From the NCBI RefSeq assembly GCF_041206865.1, contig NZ_JBGEDP010000002.1, positions 62,001 to 126,000 of the forward strand: a stretch of 64,000 nt of DNA. Direction: 5' to 3'. This DNA is from Mycobacterium sp. HUMS_12744610. Its GTDB lineage: Bacteria; Actinomycetota; Actinomycetes; Mycobacteriales; Mycobacteriaceae. Both the position numbers and the translations under genes were made by a program. This document shows positions 25,486 through 34,621 of the stretch, one piece after another. The notes under the pieces are model-generated. The model was given only the letters and a program-made list of their open reading frames with translations, searched no databases and was not told where the DNA came from. The first letter of the stretch is position 1; every line of letters starts with the position of its first letter.

Positions 25486-26746
25486 TCACACATCGGCATG
25501 GCCCTGCGCCTCCTGCCTATTCCGAACTGGCCGGGGATCGTCGGTGTCGATGTAGTCGCGAGACTCGTTGGCGCTCACCGGGGCTAGCACGTTGGTCAGT
25601 GTCGCCGTGATGGCGGCGATCTTCACTGAAATGGTCTCGGCGTCAGCCGACAACGCGCGCAGTTGACGGGTGGCCAGCTCATCGACGCCGGTTTGTCTGG
25701 CCAGCGCATCGAGTTCCGGGGCCAGGGCCATCGAGTTCTCGATCGCTCTGAGCGCCGCAATCTGACTCGATAGCTCTTCGACGTTCACGGCGTACGACCA
25801 CAGCGCAGCTACACGTTCGTGCAGCGACTGGACGATCCGTTCGAGCAGCTCGTGCTCAAGCCGGAGGGCGGCGCGGGCCTGCTCATGGTCACTGGTTTCG
25901 CCGGCGGGAGCCTCACCCAGGCGGGCGCGCATAGATGCGATCCTCATCGCGTGCGCCCTGAGCTGCTCGGCCTCCCGCTCGGGCGAGAACACGATGCGGT
26001 GCTCGTCGAGCACAGTGTCAGTCCATGCCGTGGACGCCTCGATCCTCTTCGCGAGGTGCTCGGCGACCGCGGCCAGCCTGATCTCCGGCCACTGCGGGTC
26101 GACCGGCACTGCGCGCCGTCGCATGGCATCGATCTGATCTAGCGTCAGCTCGTAGCGCTCAGCGCCTACTTGTGGGTTCTTCACTGCGCGGTTATCGAGA
26201 TATAGCCGCACGACTGTGGCGGCGCTGCCTGCGGCCGATAGCACCGGCGCTCCCAGGAGAACACCGGTGAACAGCTTCCCGAGTGCGGCATCGCTGATGC
26301 CGACCCCGTAGCCCAAGACGGCGAGCAGAGTTCCGATCGCGGCACACAAGTAGGAAGACTCCGACAAACGCGGTGCCGGCGAAGACGACGTACTCTCCGG
26401 TCGTCCACAGCCGACGCGGTGGCGCCTCGCCGTCACTGTTCACCACACGCCAGTCCGACACGAACACATCGGGGTCGGCACCGTCTTCGACCCGGCTACG
26501 GGCGTAACCGTTCAGCTCGAAGAACTCAGGAACCTGGTAGCCATGACGGCGCCGCAGCTCGAGAACCTGCCGCGTCGTATCGTCCAGTGCCGACGGCACC
26601 ACTACTCTCGGTAACACGTTGTCGGGCACCACTTCTGAGCACAGCCCATCGACAGCGTTGCCCGCGCGTAGCTGTTCCTCGCAGTCCAGCTCGCGGTAGC
26701 CGGGCTCCCGGCGCAGCCCCATAACGCCACCTTCTGTATCGGTCAT
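25486..26746 (-). pseudogene. Two-TM membrane protein with helical cytoplasmic domain, split by a frameshift
   Basis: Reading from the ATG at 26746 gives MTDTEGGVMGLRREPGYREL... to a first membrane helix (EYVVFAGTAFVGVFLLV), then breaks into Arg-rich nonsense. One base out of frame, from about 26345, the protein continues AAIGTLLAVLGYGVGISDAA (second helix) and a long helical, coiled-coil domain to 25486. Removing one base near 26343 (ACACAAG) would join them into about 420 residues. It could also be programmed frameshifting or a sequence error. Function unknown. Confidence 0.6.
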
Positions 26747-26793
26747 CGTCGCATCATCCTGCAGGTCTGACAGTGTTTGCAGTGTGAGGGGCG

Positions 26794-27156
26794 TCAGGGC
26801 TGTCCGGGTGGCCGGCCGCGGTGCTGGTAATCGAGTAGTGCGGATTCGACACGAGCGAGTTCCTGGGGGCGATGAATGGAGACTGCGATGCGCAGGAACT
26901 CTGCCTGCTGCGTTCGGGTCCACTCGTCGTGCATCGGCAGGTTGTCGAGCACATCGCTGACCGTCAGGCCACCGTGCTCCATGGCTCCGATAAGCACGGC
27001 GGCCAATTCCCGGTCGGTCCGTACCGAACCTGACCCCAGACGGTGGATGTCGAGCTCATCGGTCAGTGCCCGGTCGCGCCTGGTGATTGGCCGCAGCCTG
27101 CCAAGCAGCGGGGCGGTTGTGCCGATAACCCATAGCGCAGCCTTGCTTGTCACCAT
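26794..27156 (-). CDS. Hypothetical protein
   Basis: 120 residues (MVTSKAALWVIGTTAPLLGR...). Helical, with GSGSVRTDRELAAVLIGAME and EWTRTQQAEFLRIAVSIHRP. The start overlaps the small gene upstream by 7 bp. No family recognised. Confidence 0.6.
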   Translation of the reverse strand: MVTSKAALWVIGTTAPLLGRLRPITRRDRALTDELDIHRLGSGSVRTDRELAAVLIGAMEHGGLTVSDVLDNLPMHDEWTRTQQAEFLRIAVSIHRPQELARVESALLDYQHRGRPPGQP

Positions 27157-27260
27157 CGGAACCTCTGCCCTTCGGTCTGTGTTGAGCTCTTGAGCTGGAC
27201 GATGCCGTTGTACGCGCGAACGACTACATCGCGCTGCCGAGCCAGTGCCGACGTCGTCAT
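27150..27260 (-). CDS. 36-residue basic protein
   Basis: MTTSALARQRDVVVRAYNGI then VQLKSSTQTEGQRFRW. It overlaps both neighbours (ATGA at its start, 7 bp at its end), which is the main support. No known family. Confidence 0.5.
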   Translation of the reverse strand: MTTSALARQRDVVVRAYNGIVQLKSSTQTEGQRFRW

Positions 27261-27571
27261 GGCAGCGCCATTTCCTGCATGATGGCCAACGCGCGCACTT
27301 GCGTGACGTCCTCCAGCCAGCGGCCGCGGCCAGAGTCGTAGCTGACGTGGGCGGCGTTGTTGGCTTCCCCGTATACGGTGAGAGATTCCGATCCGTAACG
27401 CTGCTTGCTGATCGTCCAGCAGCGTTCGACGTTGCGCGCCATGTAGATCTCCAGGCCCTGTCCAAGCGCGGACTTCAGCAGGCGCCGCACGCGGGTGTTG
27501 CTGACGGCGCTCACATCGTCGAGCGTCATGGGACCGGGATCCTCGGGATGCGCGCTCACCGTCAGAACCAC
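27257..27571 (-). CDS. Hypothetical protein
   Basis: 104 residues. Features VSNTRVRRLLKSALGQGLEI, YMARNVERCWTISKQRY and SYDSGRGRWLEDVTQVRALA. A second ATG (MTLDDVSAV) lies 14 codons in. Coupled to genes on both sides. Unknown function. Confidence 0.6.
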   Translation of the reverse strand: MVLTVSAHPEDPGPMTLDDVSAVSNTRVRRLLKSALGQGLEIYMARNVERCWTISKQRYGSESLTVYGEANNAAHVSYDSGRGRWLEDVTQVRALAIMQEMALP

Positions 27572-27762
27572 CTCTGCGCAAAGCCGAGAGTCGTACGCCA
27601 GTGGGCGATTTCAGCCGCGTCCCCGAGTAGCGAACCGGCCGCGGTGCCGCGCAGCTCAGAGATGCGCGCCTCGACTAGTTCCTTGTTCGGTGTGCGTCCG
27701 TGTTTGCGCGCGAACACCAGCACCTCATTTGCCACGATCTCTGCCGCTTCGGTCTTAGTCAC
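27562..27762 (-). CDS. Small helical protein
   Basis: 66 residues (MTKTEAAEIVANEVLVFARK...), a helical bundle with the look of a small DNA-binding or antirepressor-type protein. It begins a run of coupled genes to 26794. Confidence 0.55.
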   Translation of the reverse strand: MTKTEAAEIVANEVLVFARKHGRTPNKELVEARISELRGTAAGSLLGDAAEIAHWRTTLGFAQRWF

Positions 27763-27780
27763 TGCGCGCTCACTCTGATC

Positions 27781-28020
27781 TCAGTAGGGGCGGTATTCGG
27801 CGATGTAGGCCGCTGCCGCGTTGGTCTCTCCGTTGGGGTAGCGATGCTGCACGAGGCGATCGTGTTCGCGAGCCTCGGCCATCAGTCGGGCGGTGTGCTC
27901 GGCGTCTGACACGAAGTTCCGGCAGGTCGGTTGCCTGGGGTGGTCGTACCGTCCGTCATGCGTGTCTCGGGTGTCACACCAGCCATAACGTGCCGGGCCT
28001 GCATCCGGTGTGTTGCTCAT
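27781..28020 (-). CDS. Small hypothetical protein
   Basis: 79 residues (MSNTPDAGPARYGWCDTRDT...). Two Cys and several His in the N-terminal half (CDTRDTHDGRYDHPRQPTC) may hold a metal. Second half is a charged helix. No family. Confidence 0.5.
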   Translation of the reverse strand: MSNTPDAGPARYGWCDTRDTHDGRYDHPRQPTCRNFVSDAEHTARLMAEAREHDRLVQHRYPNGETNAAAAYIAEYRPY

Positions 28021-28121
28021 GGATTCGATGCTCCTCCGCGGGTGTGACATTCCGGCGATGCTTGGTGGTGGTCTTCAGCCGAGGGGATTTTGGCCATGCC
28101 TCGACTGAAGACCACCGTGGA

Positions 28122-28310
28122 CTAGCTGGCTGCGATGTTCAAGGTGATTCGGCGCTGCTCGCCGTCGTCGTCGGTCAGGATCACATCGACGCCGGTGTCG
28201 TCGGCTTCGATGTCGTCGATCGCGATCCCGTCGACGTCGTCGTCGCCGGTCATCAGTTTGGCGAGGGTGTAGTAGATCTCTTCGTCAGTCAGGGCCTTCA
28301 CTGTGGCCAT
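28122..28310 (-). CDS. Small acidic protein
   Basis: 62 residues (MATVKALTDEEIYYTLAKLM...), with an acidic core (GDDDVDGIAIDDIEADDTGV) and a C-terminal strand. GAGGAG precedes the ATG. It is divergent from the HTH gene at 28397, with a large inverted repeat between them, so probably repressed by it. Confidence 0.6.
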   Translation of the reverse strand: MATVKALTDEEIYYTLAKLMTGDDDVDGIAIDDIEADDTGVDVILTDDDGEQRRITLNIAAS

Positions 28311-28341
28311 TTCGCACTCCTCCGTGGGATGGGGTACCACC

Positions 28342-28396
28342 GCGCCGACTTTACAATGTTCTGATTGTATAGTCAAAAGTATTGTAAAGTTGGCGC
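28342..28396. promoter_or_regulatory. 16-bp inverted-repeat operator between divergent genes
   Basis: The left arm GCGCCGACTTTACAAT (28342-28357) and the right arm ATTGTAAAGTTGGCGC (28381-28396) are complementary at 15 of 16 positions, with 23 bp between. The right arm abuts the GTG of the HTH gene. The spacer is AT-rich (TTGTATAGT) and likely holds a -10 box. A plausible autoregulatory operator. Confidence 0.6.
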
Positions 28397-28645
28397 GTGC
28401 TCAGGCTGCTCTCCCTACGCGGGTTCGCCCGCCGGCGTGGACTGTCCTACGGAACGGTGCTGCGCTATCACCACGAGAACCGCCTCCCAGACCCGGACGG
28501 CGTGTTGACCGACGACGCCGGCGGCGATCTCCCCGATGATCAGGTCCACAGCCACCCGGGATGGCTGCTCGACACCATCGACAACTGGCAGCGACCCGGC
28601 CAAGGCGCCCGAACCGATCTCAAGGCGCGCCGGCAGCCTGAGTAG
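28397..28645 (+). CDS. Small HTH DNA-binding protein (excisionase/MerR-like)
   Basis: 82 residues from a GTG at 28397. LRGFARRRGLSYGTVLRYHH then ENRLPDPDG is the winged-helix pattern of excisionase/MerR-like proteins, followed by HPGWLLDTIDNWQRPGQGAR. Such proteins read short palindromes. The operator described upstream touches its start codon, suggesting autoregulation. Confidence 0.7.
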   Translation: MLRLLSLRGFARRRGLSYGTVLRYHHENRLPDPDGVLTDDAGGDLPDDQVHSHPGWLLDTIDNWQRPGQGARTDLKARRQPE

Positions 28646-28751
28646 TAAACGTCGGCGCACTGTCAACGAATGCCCCCGGGCCTGCGTATCGCTCAAATAG
28701 AGTCGCGGCGTGCATGTTTGGGCCACTCGGGGTCGGCCCGCCAGGGGCCGG

Positions 28752-30033
28752 CTACCGGGCGGTGGGGAGCTGGGCCCAACAGGTGGTGTAGCGGGGGGAC
28801 AGCATTCGCCGGTGCATCGTCCACGAGGGTGCTCGTTTGAGTCCCGAGCGGCCGTAGCCGATCGAGGCTCGCCCGAAACGGTTCTGGATCGCGTCGACCA
28901 CGTCCGATGCCGAGGGTGCCTTGTCGCCGTGTAGCCCGGGTGTGGCGCCGGCGTCGGTGAGACCGGTCAGCATGAGGGTGGCCCGCACGTAGCGCACGCC
29001 GGGGCGCAGCTTGGGCAGCAGCCGGTGAGCGGCTGCGATCAAGTGTTCGGTTGCATCTGTCGGCGCGAGAAATCCGGCACTGACGTAGGGGTGATGCGCG
29101 GGGCTCCGTGCGTAGCCGCTGGTGGAGGCACTGATGGTGAGCACGGTGGCGTGTAGGCCTTTGCGCCGTAGCCGTCGCGCCAGGGTCGCGGCGTAGTCGG
29201 TCAGCGCTTCTCGCATGGTTGCCGGATCGTCGATCGGTGTCCCGAACAGCCGGGAGTAGATGAGCTGGTGGTGGCTTTCCGGGTGATCGCAGAACGCGAT
29301 GCACGGCAGGCCCGCCGGTTCGCGCACGGTGCGTTCACCGGTGACGGTGAAGAGCCGACGGGCCCACGCCGGATCCATACCTACCACGTCGGCGGCAGAG
29401 TGGGATCCCCAGGGCTGCCAGCCGGGCGGACAGTCGGGCACCTATCCCCCACACGTCGCCGGCGGCGGTGCACTCAAGAAGCTCGGTGCGCTCAGCCGGC
29501 GCCAGCCCGCTGACGTCACAGATCCCCGAGGGGTCCAGCTTGGCGTGGTGAGAGCCAATCTTGGCCAACGTCTTGGTGGGGCCGATCCCGATCGTCACCG
29601 GCAGGCCCAGCCAGCGCAGCACCGTGTCCTGGATGACGGCGGCATCGCGTAACGCCCGGTCGGCCGGCAGAAGTACGAACGCCTCGTCGATCGAGTACGG
29701 GTGCACTGCGGCCGCCAGCTCGCGCAGCACCGCGATCAACCGTGCCGACATGTCGCCGTAGAGCTCGTAGTTCGACGACCTGGCGATCACGTCCAGCAGA
29801 GCGAGATCGTCACGAACCTCAAACCACGGTTTGCCCATTGGTATGCCAAGGCTTTTCGCTTCCGGCGACCTCGCGACCACGCATCCGTCGTTGTTCGACA
29901 GCACGACCGCCGGGCGGCCTCGTAGCCGTGGATCGAACACCCTCTCACACGAGACATACATGCACTGGACGTCGACCAGCGCCACGGCATGTCCGGCCGG
30001 CACCGTCATCTGTGAGGTGGGATCAGGGCGCAT
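28752..30033 (-). pseudogene. umuC: UmuC-like Y-family DNA polymerase with a frameshift
   Basis: Error-prone translesion polymerase of the UmuC type. Residues [16 protein letters not shown] (Asp of the catalytic pair), [28 protein letters not shown] (second acidic motif), [17 protein letters not shown] and [18 protein letters not shown] are all in frame. At about 29400 the frame breaks; one base over, it resumes [20 protein letters not shown] and runs to 28752 with the little-finger region. Deleting one base (the extra C in CCCACTC) restores an ordinary 425-residue protein. Inactive unless it is a sequence error. Start at 30033 overlaps umuD. Confidence 0.8.
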
Positions 30034-30487
30034 GGTGCAGGACGTAGGTCACCGTGCCCCATATCTGGACATCGCGGCCCGGGAGCACGATGTCGGGGAA
30101 GTCGGGGTGTGCGGCGACCAGCCGCGGCGGGGGTGGCCGAAGGCGCAGTGTCTTGACCACAAATTCGTCGTCGACGACGGCGACCACGATCTGGCCGTGG
30201 CGGGCCTCGATGGCTCGGTCCACGATGAGTTCGTCGCCGTCGGCGATGCCGGCATCGCGCATCGACCAGCCCGAGACACGAATCAGGAATGTCGACGACG
30301 GCCGCGGGATCAGATGCTGCGACAGGTCGATGTGACCGTCGATGTAGTCGTCGGCTGGTGACGGCCACCCCGCCGAGACCCGTGTGGCCGCCACGGCCAC
30401 CACGCACGGGTGCACGGCCGGTTCGATCTGCAGAACGCTGAACGACGTCACGCCATAGCCATAGAACACCTGTTCGATAGCCAACAC
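30023..30487 (-). CDS. umuD: UmuD/LexA-like S24 serine peptidase
   Basis: 154 residues without a DNA-binding domain. The catalytic Ser lies in [20 protein letters not shown] and the Lys in [13 protein letters not shown], the Ser/Lys dyad of S24 peptidases, with the cleavage region near [17 protein letters not shown]. UmuD autocleaves during SOS and activates UmuC. Overlaps umuC. No mycobacterial LexA box was seen upstream; instead, TATGG repeats lie between it and the divergent gene. Confidence 0.85.
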   Translation of the reverse strand: MLAIEQVFYGYGVTSFSVLQIEPAVHPCVVAVAATRVSAGWPSPADDYIDGHIDLSQHLIPRPSSTFLIRVSGWSMRDAGIADGDELIVDRAIEARHGQIVVAVVDDEFVVKTLRLRPPPPRLVAAHPDFPDIVLPGRDVQIWGTVTYVLHHAP

Positions 30488-30520
30488 TGCGTTTCGTGCC
30501 CGCCCGCGCTGTCTACACTA

Positions 30521-30548
30521 ACTATGGATTCTATGGTTACTATGGATT
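30521..30548. repeat. Iteron-like direct repeats upstream of the divergent HTH gene
   Basis: ACTATGGATT, CTATGGTT and ACTATGGATT follow each other without gap, ending one base before the ATG at 30550. Such head-to-tail repeats are typical binding sites for a regulator, here presumably the divergent HTH protein, and could also control umuDC. Confidence 0.5.
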
Positions 30549-30549
30549 T

Positions 30550-32217
30550 ATGAATTTGTGGCAGCAGGGCTCCGCGTGGTTTCAGCCGGCACTCGGCATC
30601 GACCGCGTCGCCGAGCTCCTCGACATCCAACCCGCCTCGGTGCGCCGCTACCTCACCGATCACTCCGGTTTCCCCGAGCCGGCCGAGCAGCGCGGCAACC
30701 GCAATTTCTGGACACCCGCAGCGATCTACCGCCACGTCTGGGCGACCAAACCGCATCTGCGTCACCGCATTCCACGCCTGTGCCCACTTGCCGATGACAT
30801 TCCTCCGGCCGAATTCATTGAGAGTGAGGTCATCGAGACCCGGGGCCTCACCTATGTCCTGCACACGTGGGAACCTGGCGATCGCCGCGGCCGGGTCGGT
30901 GTCGCCTATGCCAAGGACTTCCAGCGCATCGACGACGTCGCGGTCGTCCATCTGCTGTCGCTGCGCCCCCACCTGTCCGCAGTCACTCTGGCGAAAAGCG
31001 CCGCCAACCTGCACCCTCCCAGCCAGCCACGGATCGTCGTCGCCGACCACGCCGGCACCGACTGGTATCCATGGGAAATCGGCTGGCTCGACCTCACCGC
31101 CCTCCTGCAGGTCGACCTGCCATGGTGGTCCTACGGGCTGACCGACGTCGACGCCATGAACCGCTGGCGCCCTGGTACGCCGATCGCCCAGATCCGGCCT
31201 CGCGCGGCCGACTTCACCGCCGACCACTTCGAACGCTGCCGCCCCCGCGACGGCTCCCCAGCCGATCGTGCGCTCGCCGAGATCGCCGACGCCACCGACC
31301 GCGCCCTGGCGGCCGCGTTCGGCATTTGGCCCTCCGGCCAAGACCAGATCCCGGACCGCCCCGGGCTGCAGCACGCCGCGGCTGCTGTCCTCAGTCCGCG
31401 GCCGCCCGCGCCGGTGTCACCCGATGTCATCCGCGACGCCCTCCGCCACCGCGTCGACGATAAAGACCTCGCGGTCCGCGCCGTCGACACCGCCCGCGGC
31501 TTCGAGGTTGTGCATCCAGCCATCACCCACGAGCTACTCACCATTGACCGCGATCACTGCTCACGCCTGGCGCACGAATGGTGCCACCGCCTCACCGCCG
31601 TCGAACCCGCGTACTCGAACGAGATCGGCTATCACTGGGTCACCCACACCATGGATCAGCAGCCATACCAGTGGTGGCGCGATCCGCTCAATCCGACGGT
31701 GTGGGCGATCAGCGCCGCCGACGGCACCACCTACGCCACGCTGGGCACCGGCATGCCGGCGCGGGGACGCATCGAGGAGCTGGCCATCGAGGACCGCAGG
31801 CCGTTCTTTCGCGACAGCGCGGGAAACACCTTCCCCGTCCCGTCCGCCGACGGTGCCATTTACCGAACGGACGGCAGCTCAGCTACCCGGCTCACCGCAA
31901 CGATCCTCGCGCTCATGGACGACGCGTCCAGGGACATCTTCCACGCCGACCACGATCGCGATGTCCTCGACACCGAGGCCACAGGCCTTTACGAAGCCAT
32001 CTGCGACAGCCACGACACCGTCATCCTCTCCCGCGGCGACCTCGAAGAGCTCCGCGAGGAGACGCCGCAAGGCGCAGCCCGACGTGAGGAGTTTCTCGCC
32101 CGCGTCGCGCCGTTCCGCACAGGAGGCTTGCTCGACAAGCCCACAGCGTCCGCTCAGACCCCGCAAGCCGGCCCATGCTGGACCCAGCGACAGGCGCCGG
32201 CGGCGAGCAGATTCTGA
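30550..32217 (+). CDS. Large protein with N-terminal HTH, function unknown
   Basis: 555 residues. IDRVAELLDIQPASVRRYLT then GNRNFWTPAAIYRHVW is a helix-turn-helix with wing. A globular middle follows (LLSLRPHLSAVTLAKSAANL, WWSYGLTDVDAMNRWRPGTP), then a second domain with beta strands around residues 370-450 (YQWWRDPLNPTVWAISAADG). The layout suggests a regulator or DNA-binding enzyme. Divergent from umuDC; the 3' end overlaps the methylase gene tail to tail by 64 bp. Confidence 0.65.
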   Translation: MNLWQQGSAWFQPALGIDRVAELLDIQPASVRRYLTDHSGFPEPAEQRGNRNFWTPAAIYRHVWATKPHLRHRIPRLCPLADDIPPAEFIESEVIETRGLTYVLHTWEPGDRRGRVGVAYAKDFQRIDDVAVVHLLSLRPHLSAVTLAKSAANLHPPSQPRIVVADHAGTDWYPWEIGWLDLTALLQVDLPWWSYGLTDVDAMNRWRPGTPIAQIRPRAADFTADHFERCRPRDGSPADRALAEIADATDRALAAAFGIWPSGQDQIPDRPGLQHAAAAVLSPRPPAPVSPDVIRDALRHRVDDKDLAVRAVDTARGFEVVHPAITHELLTIDRDHCSRLAHEWCHRLTAVEPAYSNEIGYHWVTHTMDQQPYQWWRDPLNPTVWAISAADGTTYATLGTGMPARGRIEELAIEDRRPFFRDSAGNTFPVPSADGAIYRTDGSSATRLTATILALMDDASRDIFHADHDRDVLDTEATGLYEAICDSHDTVILSRGDLEELREETPQGAARREEFLARVAPFRTGGLLDKPTASAQTPQAGPCWTQRQAPAASRF

Positions 32218-33083
32218 TCGTCGCGGACCTCCAGATTGTCCGATAGGACCGCGAACTCCTCGTCAACGCGCCGCCGCTGCGCCGTGTACGCAATCTCGTA
32301 GGCCAGGACGCGGTGACCTGGATACAGGCCGAGGATGCGCTCGTCGCTGTCGTATGTAAGCAACCAACGCGCAGCACAGCCGGTGAGCGCGTAGGCGAGG
32401 TTCTTGTGATCGTCGAGCGACATGCCATCGGCATACAACCGGTTGCCCTGCACCAGGTAGGGGGGGTCGACGAACAGCAGGATCTCCTCCTCAATCCCAA
32501 CCGATCCATTCAGCTCGGCGATGCGTTCGATGCCGTCCCCTTCAGAGACACGTATGCGGGGACTGAGGCGGCCAATCACGTCGATGCGATCAGCCAATCC
32601 CTCGGAGTTCCAACGGGATCGAAGGTGCCAGCGGCCGTTCTGATCCTTGCCGCCTATCGGGCCGACGCGCGGATTCACCATGCCCGAGCGTGAGCACCGG
32701 TTCACGATCAGCGCCGCGAAGGCAAGATCCGGATCGTCAACGGCGGCGCCGCCCTCTGCCGCGGCCAGCACATCCCGCGCAGCATGCCACGTGGACACAT
32801 CCGGCTGACAGGCCCGGACCCGTGCGGCCAGTTCGCCACCGTCGCCCACGACGGTCCGCCAGAACGCCGCCAGTGCCCGGTTCTTCTCCGTGAGCCAAAC
32901 CTCGTCGACGACTCCGCGTTCGAGCAGATGCAGCCCCGCTCCCGCACCGCCGGCGAACGGCTCGACCCACACCTCGACATCGAGCAGACCGAACTGGCCC
33001 TGAAAGACCTCGGCCAGCGCGCTGGCCATGCGCCCTTTCCCGCCGGGATAGCGCAGAGGGCTCAACCATCGCACTGAGGACAT
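32154..33083 (-). CDS. D12-class (Dam-like) N6-adenine DNA methyltransferase
   Basis: 309 residues. SPLRYPGGKGRMASAL is the SAM-binding N-terminal motif, PFAGGAGAGLHLLERG the second, and LLFVDPPYLVQGNRLYADGM contains the catalytic DPPY. Motifs come in the D12/Dam order. No cognate endonuclease gene is adjacent, so it is a solitary methylase: protection from restriction or epigenetic control. Target sequence not predictable here. Confidence 0.9.
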   Translation of the reverse strand: MSSVRWLSPLRYPGGKGRMASALAEVFQGQFGLLDVEVWVEPFAGGAGAGLHLLERGVVDEVWLTEKNRALAAFWRTVVGDGGELAARVRACQPDVSTWHAARDVLAAAEGGAAVDDPDLAFAALIVNRCSRSGMVNPRVGPIGGKDQNGRWHLRSRWNSEGLADRIDVIGRLSPRIRVSEGDGIERIAELNGSVGIEEEILLFVDPPYLVQGNRLYADGMSLDDHKNLAYALTGCAARWLLTYDSDERILGLYPGHRVLAYEIAYTAQRRRVDEEFAVLSDNLEVRDDQNLLAAGACRWVQHGPACGV

Positions 33084-33109
33084 CCCAACTCGCGCGCCTG
33101 TCGCCCGGC

Positions 33110-33277
33110 CTACTGCCGGCGTTCGACAAGCGAGCTGAGCACGTCGATCAGGTGGCCGATTTCGGACGCCAGCTCCCCCAGTTCGGATTCAGGGCATCGG
33201 CTGATGGTGCAGTCGACCCACCGCCCGGTCAACCTCATCTGCTGATCCGTCGTCGTCAGACTGACCGTTCCGCTCAT
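33110..33277 (-). CDS. Small hypothetical protein
   Basis: 55 residues (MSGTVSLTTTDQQMRLTGRW...). Beta-rich start, helical end. AAGGAG lies upstream of the ATG. 26 bp upstream of the methylase gene on the same strand. Confidence 0.5.
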   Translation of the reverse strand: MSGTVSLTTTDQQMRLTGRWVDCTISRCPESELGELASEIGHLIDVLSSLVERRQ

Positions 33278-33394
33278 CTGTCTCGAATCTCCTTCTACCG
33301 TAGAGCTATTCCTGGGATCTCCCCGCCCCCGAGGGCTCGGCGAAAACAGTCCACGGCGTGCAGCGTCGTTGCCCATCTGGGCGGCTTTCGCGTT

Positions 33395-33793
33395 TCACCC
33401 AGAGCCCCTGCGCTCAAGCCAGGACTGGAAACGCTCTGCGTCGTCACGGATTTCGTTTCGGACAGCTTGTTCCAGGGCGTCGAAGCCGACAAACAGGCCA
33501 GGTCGTGCGACAACGATCCGACGAATGTCGCGTACCACCTGCCGGATACGTTCACGCGAGATTCCCTCGCGGCGCGCGATCTGATCCAACGACTGGCCCT
33601 CCAACCGGGCGAGCAGGATCCCATAGGCCCGAGCGGCAGAGTCGGGGTGCTTCATGGCCTTGGCGAGTGCGTCAGCGATGCTGAACAGGAGCCGCCCAGC
33701 GCCGATGGAATCGACGGCGCGCTCCAGGTCCGCATCGACCTGCGCACCTATCCCCCCGACCGGATCGGCGACCGCCGAAGCGTCTCCGCTCAT
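33395..33793 (-). CDS. Sigma-70 region 4-like HTH protein
   Basis: 132 residues. AYGILLARLEGQSLDQIARR then EGISRERIRQVVRDIRRI is a sigma-70 region 4-type helix-turn-helix with the RERIRQV signature. No region 2 is present, so it is not a full sigma factor; more like a phage or plasmid regulator. Its ATG overlaps the stop of the upstream gene. Confidence 0.7.
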   Translation of the reverse strand: MSGDASAVADPVGGIGAQVDADLERAVDSIGAGRLLFSIADALAKAMKHPDSAARAYGILLARLEGQSLDQIARREGISRERIRQVVRDIRRIVVARPGLFVGFDALEQAVRNEIRDDAERFQSWLERRGSG

Positions 33794-34187
33794 GGATTCC
33801 CCTTCAGCGCAGCAAGTGCGGGCGTCTGAGCGACGTCGTCGCATCCGGTTGGGAACCACTGCGGCTTCCAGCTCGTAGCGACGAACGGCCGTTGGTCGCG
33901 GTAGTAATCGTCGCCCAGCAGGACCGCCAACTCCTGTCCTGCCTCACCGCGTGACGCGAACGACTTCGACAAGGCACGAATACTCCCGTCGCCCAACCGA
34001 GTTGAACTGCAAACACGGCATCTCCGGCTAGCGCGGAGTGCACGACTGCGCGGTCGATGTAGTCACGCAGATCTTCGGCGCTATCGATTGTCAGATCATC
34101 GAACTCGCCATGCTCGCTGTACCACTCATGGATCAGCGCCTCAAACAGGGCTCCACCGATGCCGGTGCCGTTCAGATCCTGTGCCAT
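33790..34187 (-). pseudogene. Hypothetical protein, probably frameshifted
   Basis: From the ATG at 34187 (AGGGAG upstream) it reads MAQDLNGTGIGGALFEALIH to AGDAVFAVQLG, then becomes Arg/Ser-rich. In another frame from about 33996 natural sequence resumes (GDGSIRALSKSFASRGEAGQ, RPFVATSWKPQWFPTGCDD) to 33790. Either one gene with an indel near 33993 or two genes, the second starting at a TTG. Function unknown. Confidence 0.5.
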
Positions 34188-34396
34188 GCTTCTGAAACTC
34201 CCTCGTTCGATGCCGGTCATGCTCCAGCCTGTCCGCGCCGCCAAGCGCTGGTGTCCAAGGGCCGTCACGATCATTTGATCTCGGCCTTTCGTACGTAGTG
34301 AGCATCAACCAGCACGACTGCGATCTTCAAGAGGACCAGACTCTGGCGGCAACTCATGCCCGGCGAAGGATGCCCTCCGACAGCTGCTGAGCGAAC

Positions 34397-34621
34397 CTAT
34401 TCGGAAGGGTTGACGGCAGTTCCGTACCGCTTGATCCAATTCTCGATCGGCATCCGCCAATCGCCCTTGTTGGTTGGACTATCGGTGTAGGTGTAGAACA
34501 CCTCGCCACGCCGGACCGCAGTCACCCTCATCACCGCAAGGGCATGCGTGCCGTCGGGGAGCTGCCGCCGATAACTTAAGTGGGTGAATTCCTGACCACG
34601 CTTCGGCTCGTGATCACCCAT
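34397..34621 (-). CDS. Small hypothetical protein
   Basis: 74 residues (MGDHEPKRGQEFTHLSYRRQ...), mostly beta strands (HALAVMRVTAVRRGEVFYTY). Start overlaps the membrane-protein gene stop. Between it and 34187 there are about 200 bp that hold no supported gene. Confidence 0.55.
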   Translation of the reverse strand: MGDHEPKRGQEFTHLSYRRQLPDGTHALAVMRVTAVRRGEVFYTYTDSPTNKGDWRMPIENWIKRYGTAVNPSE

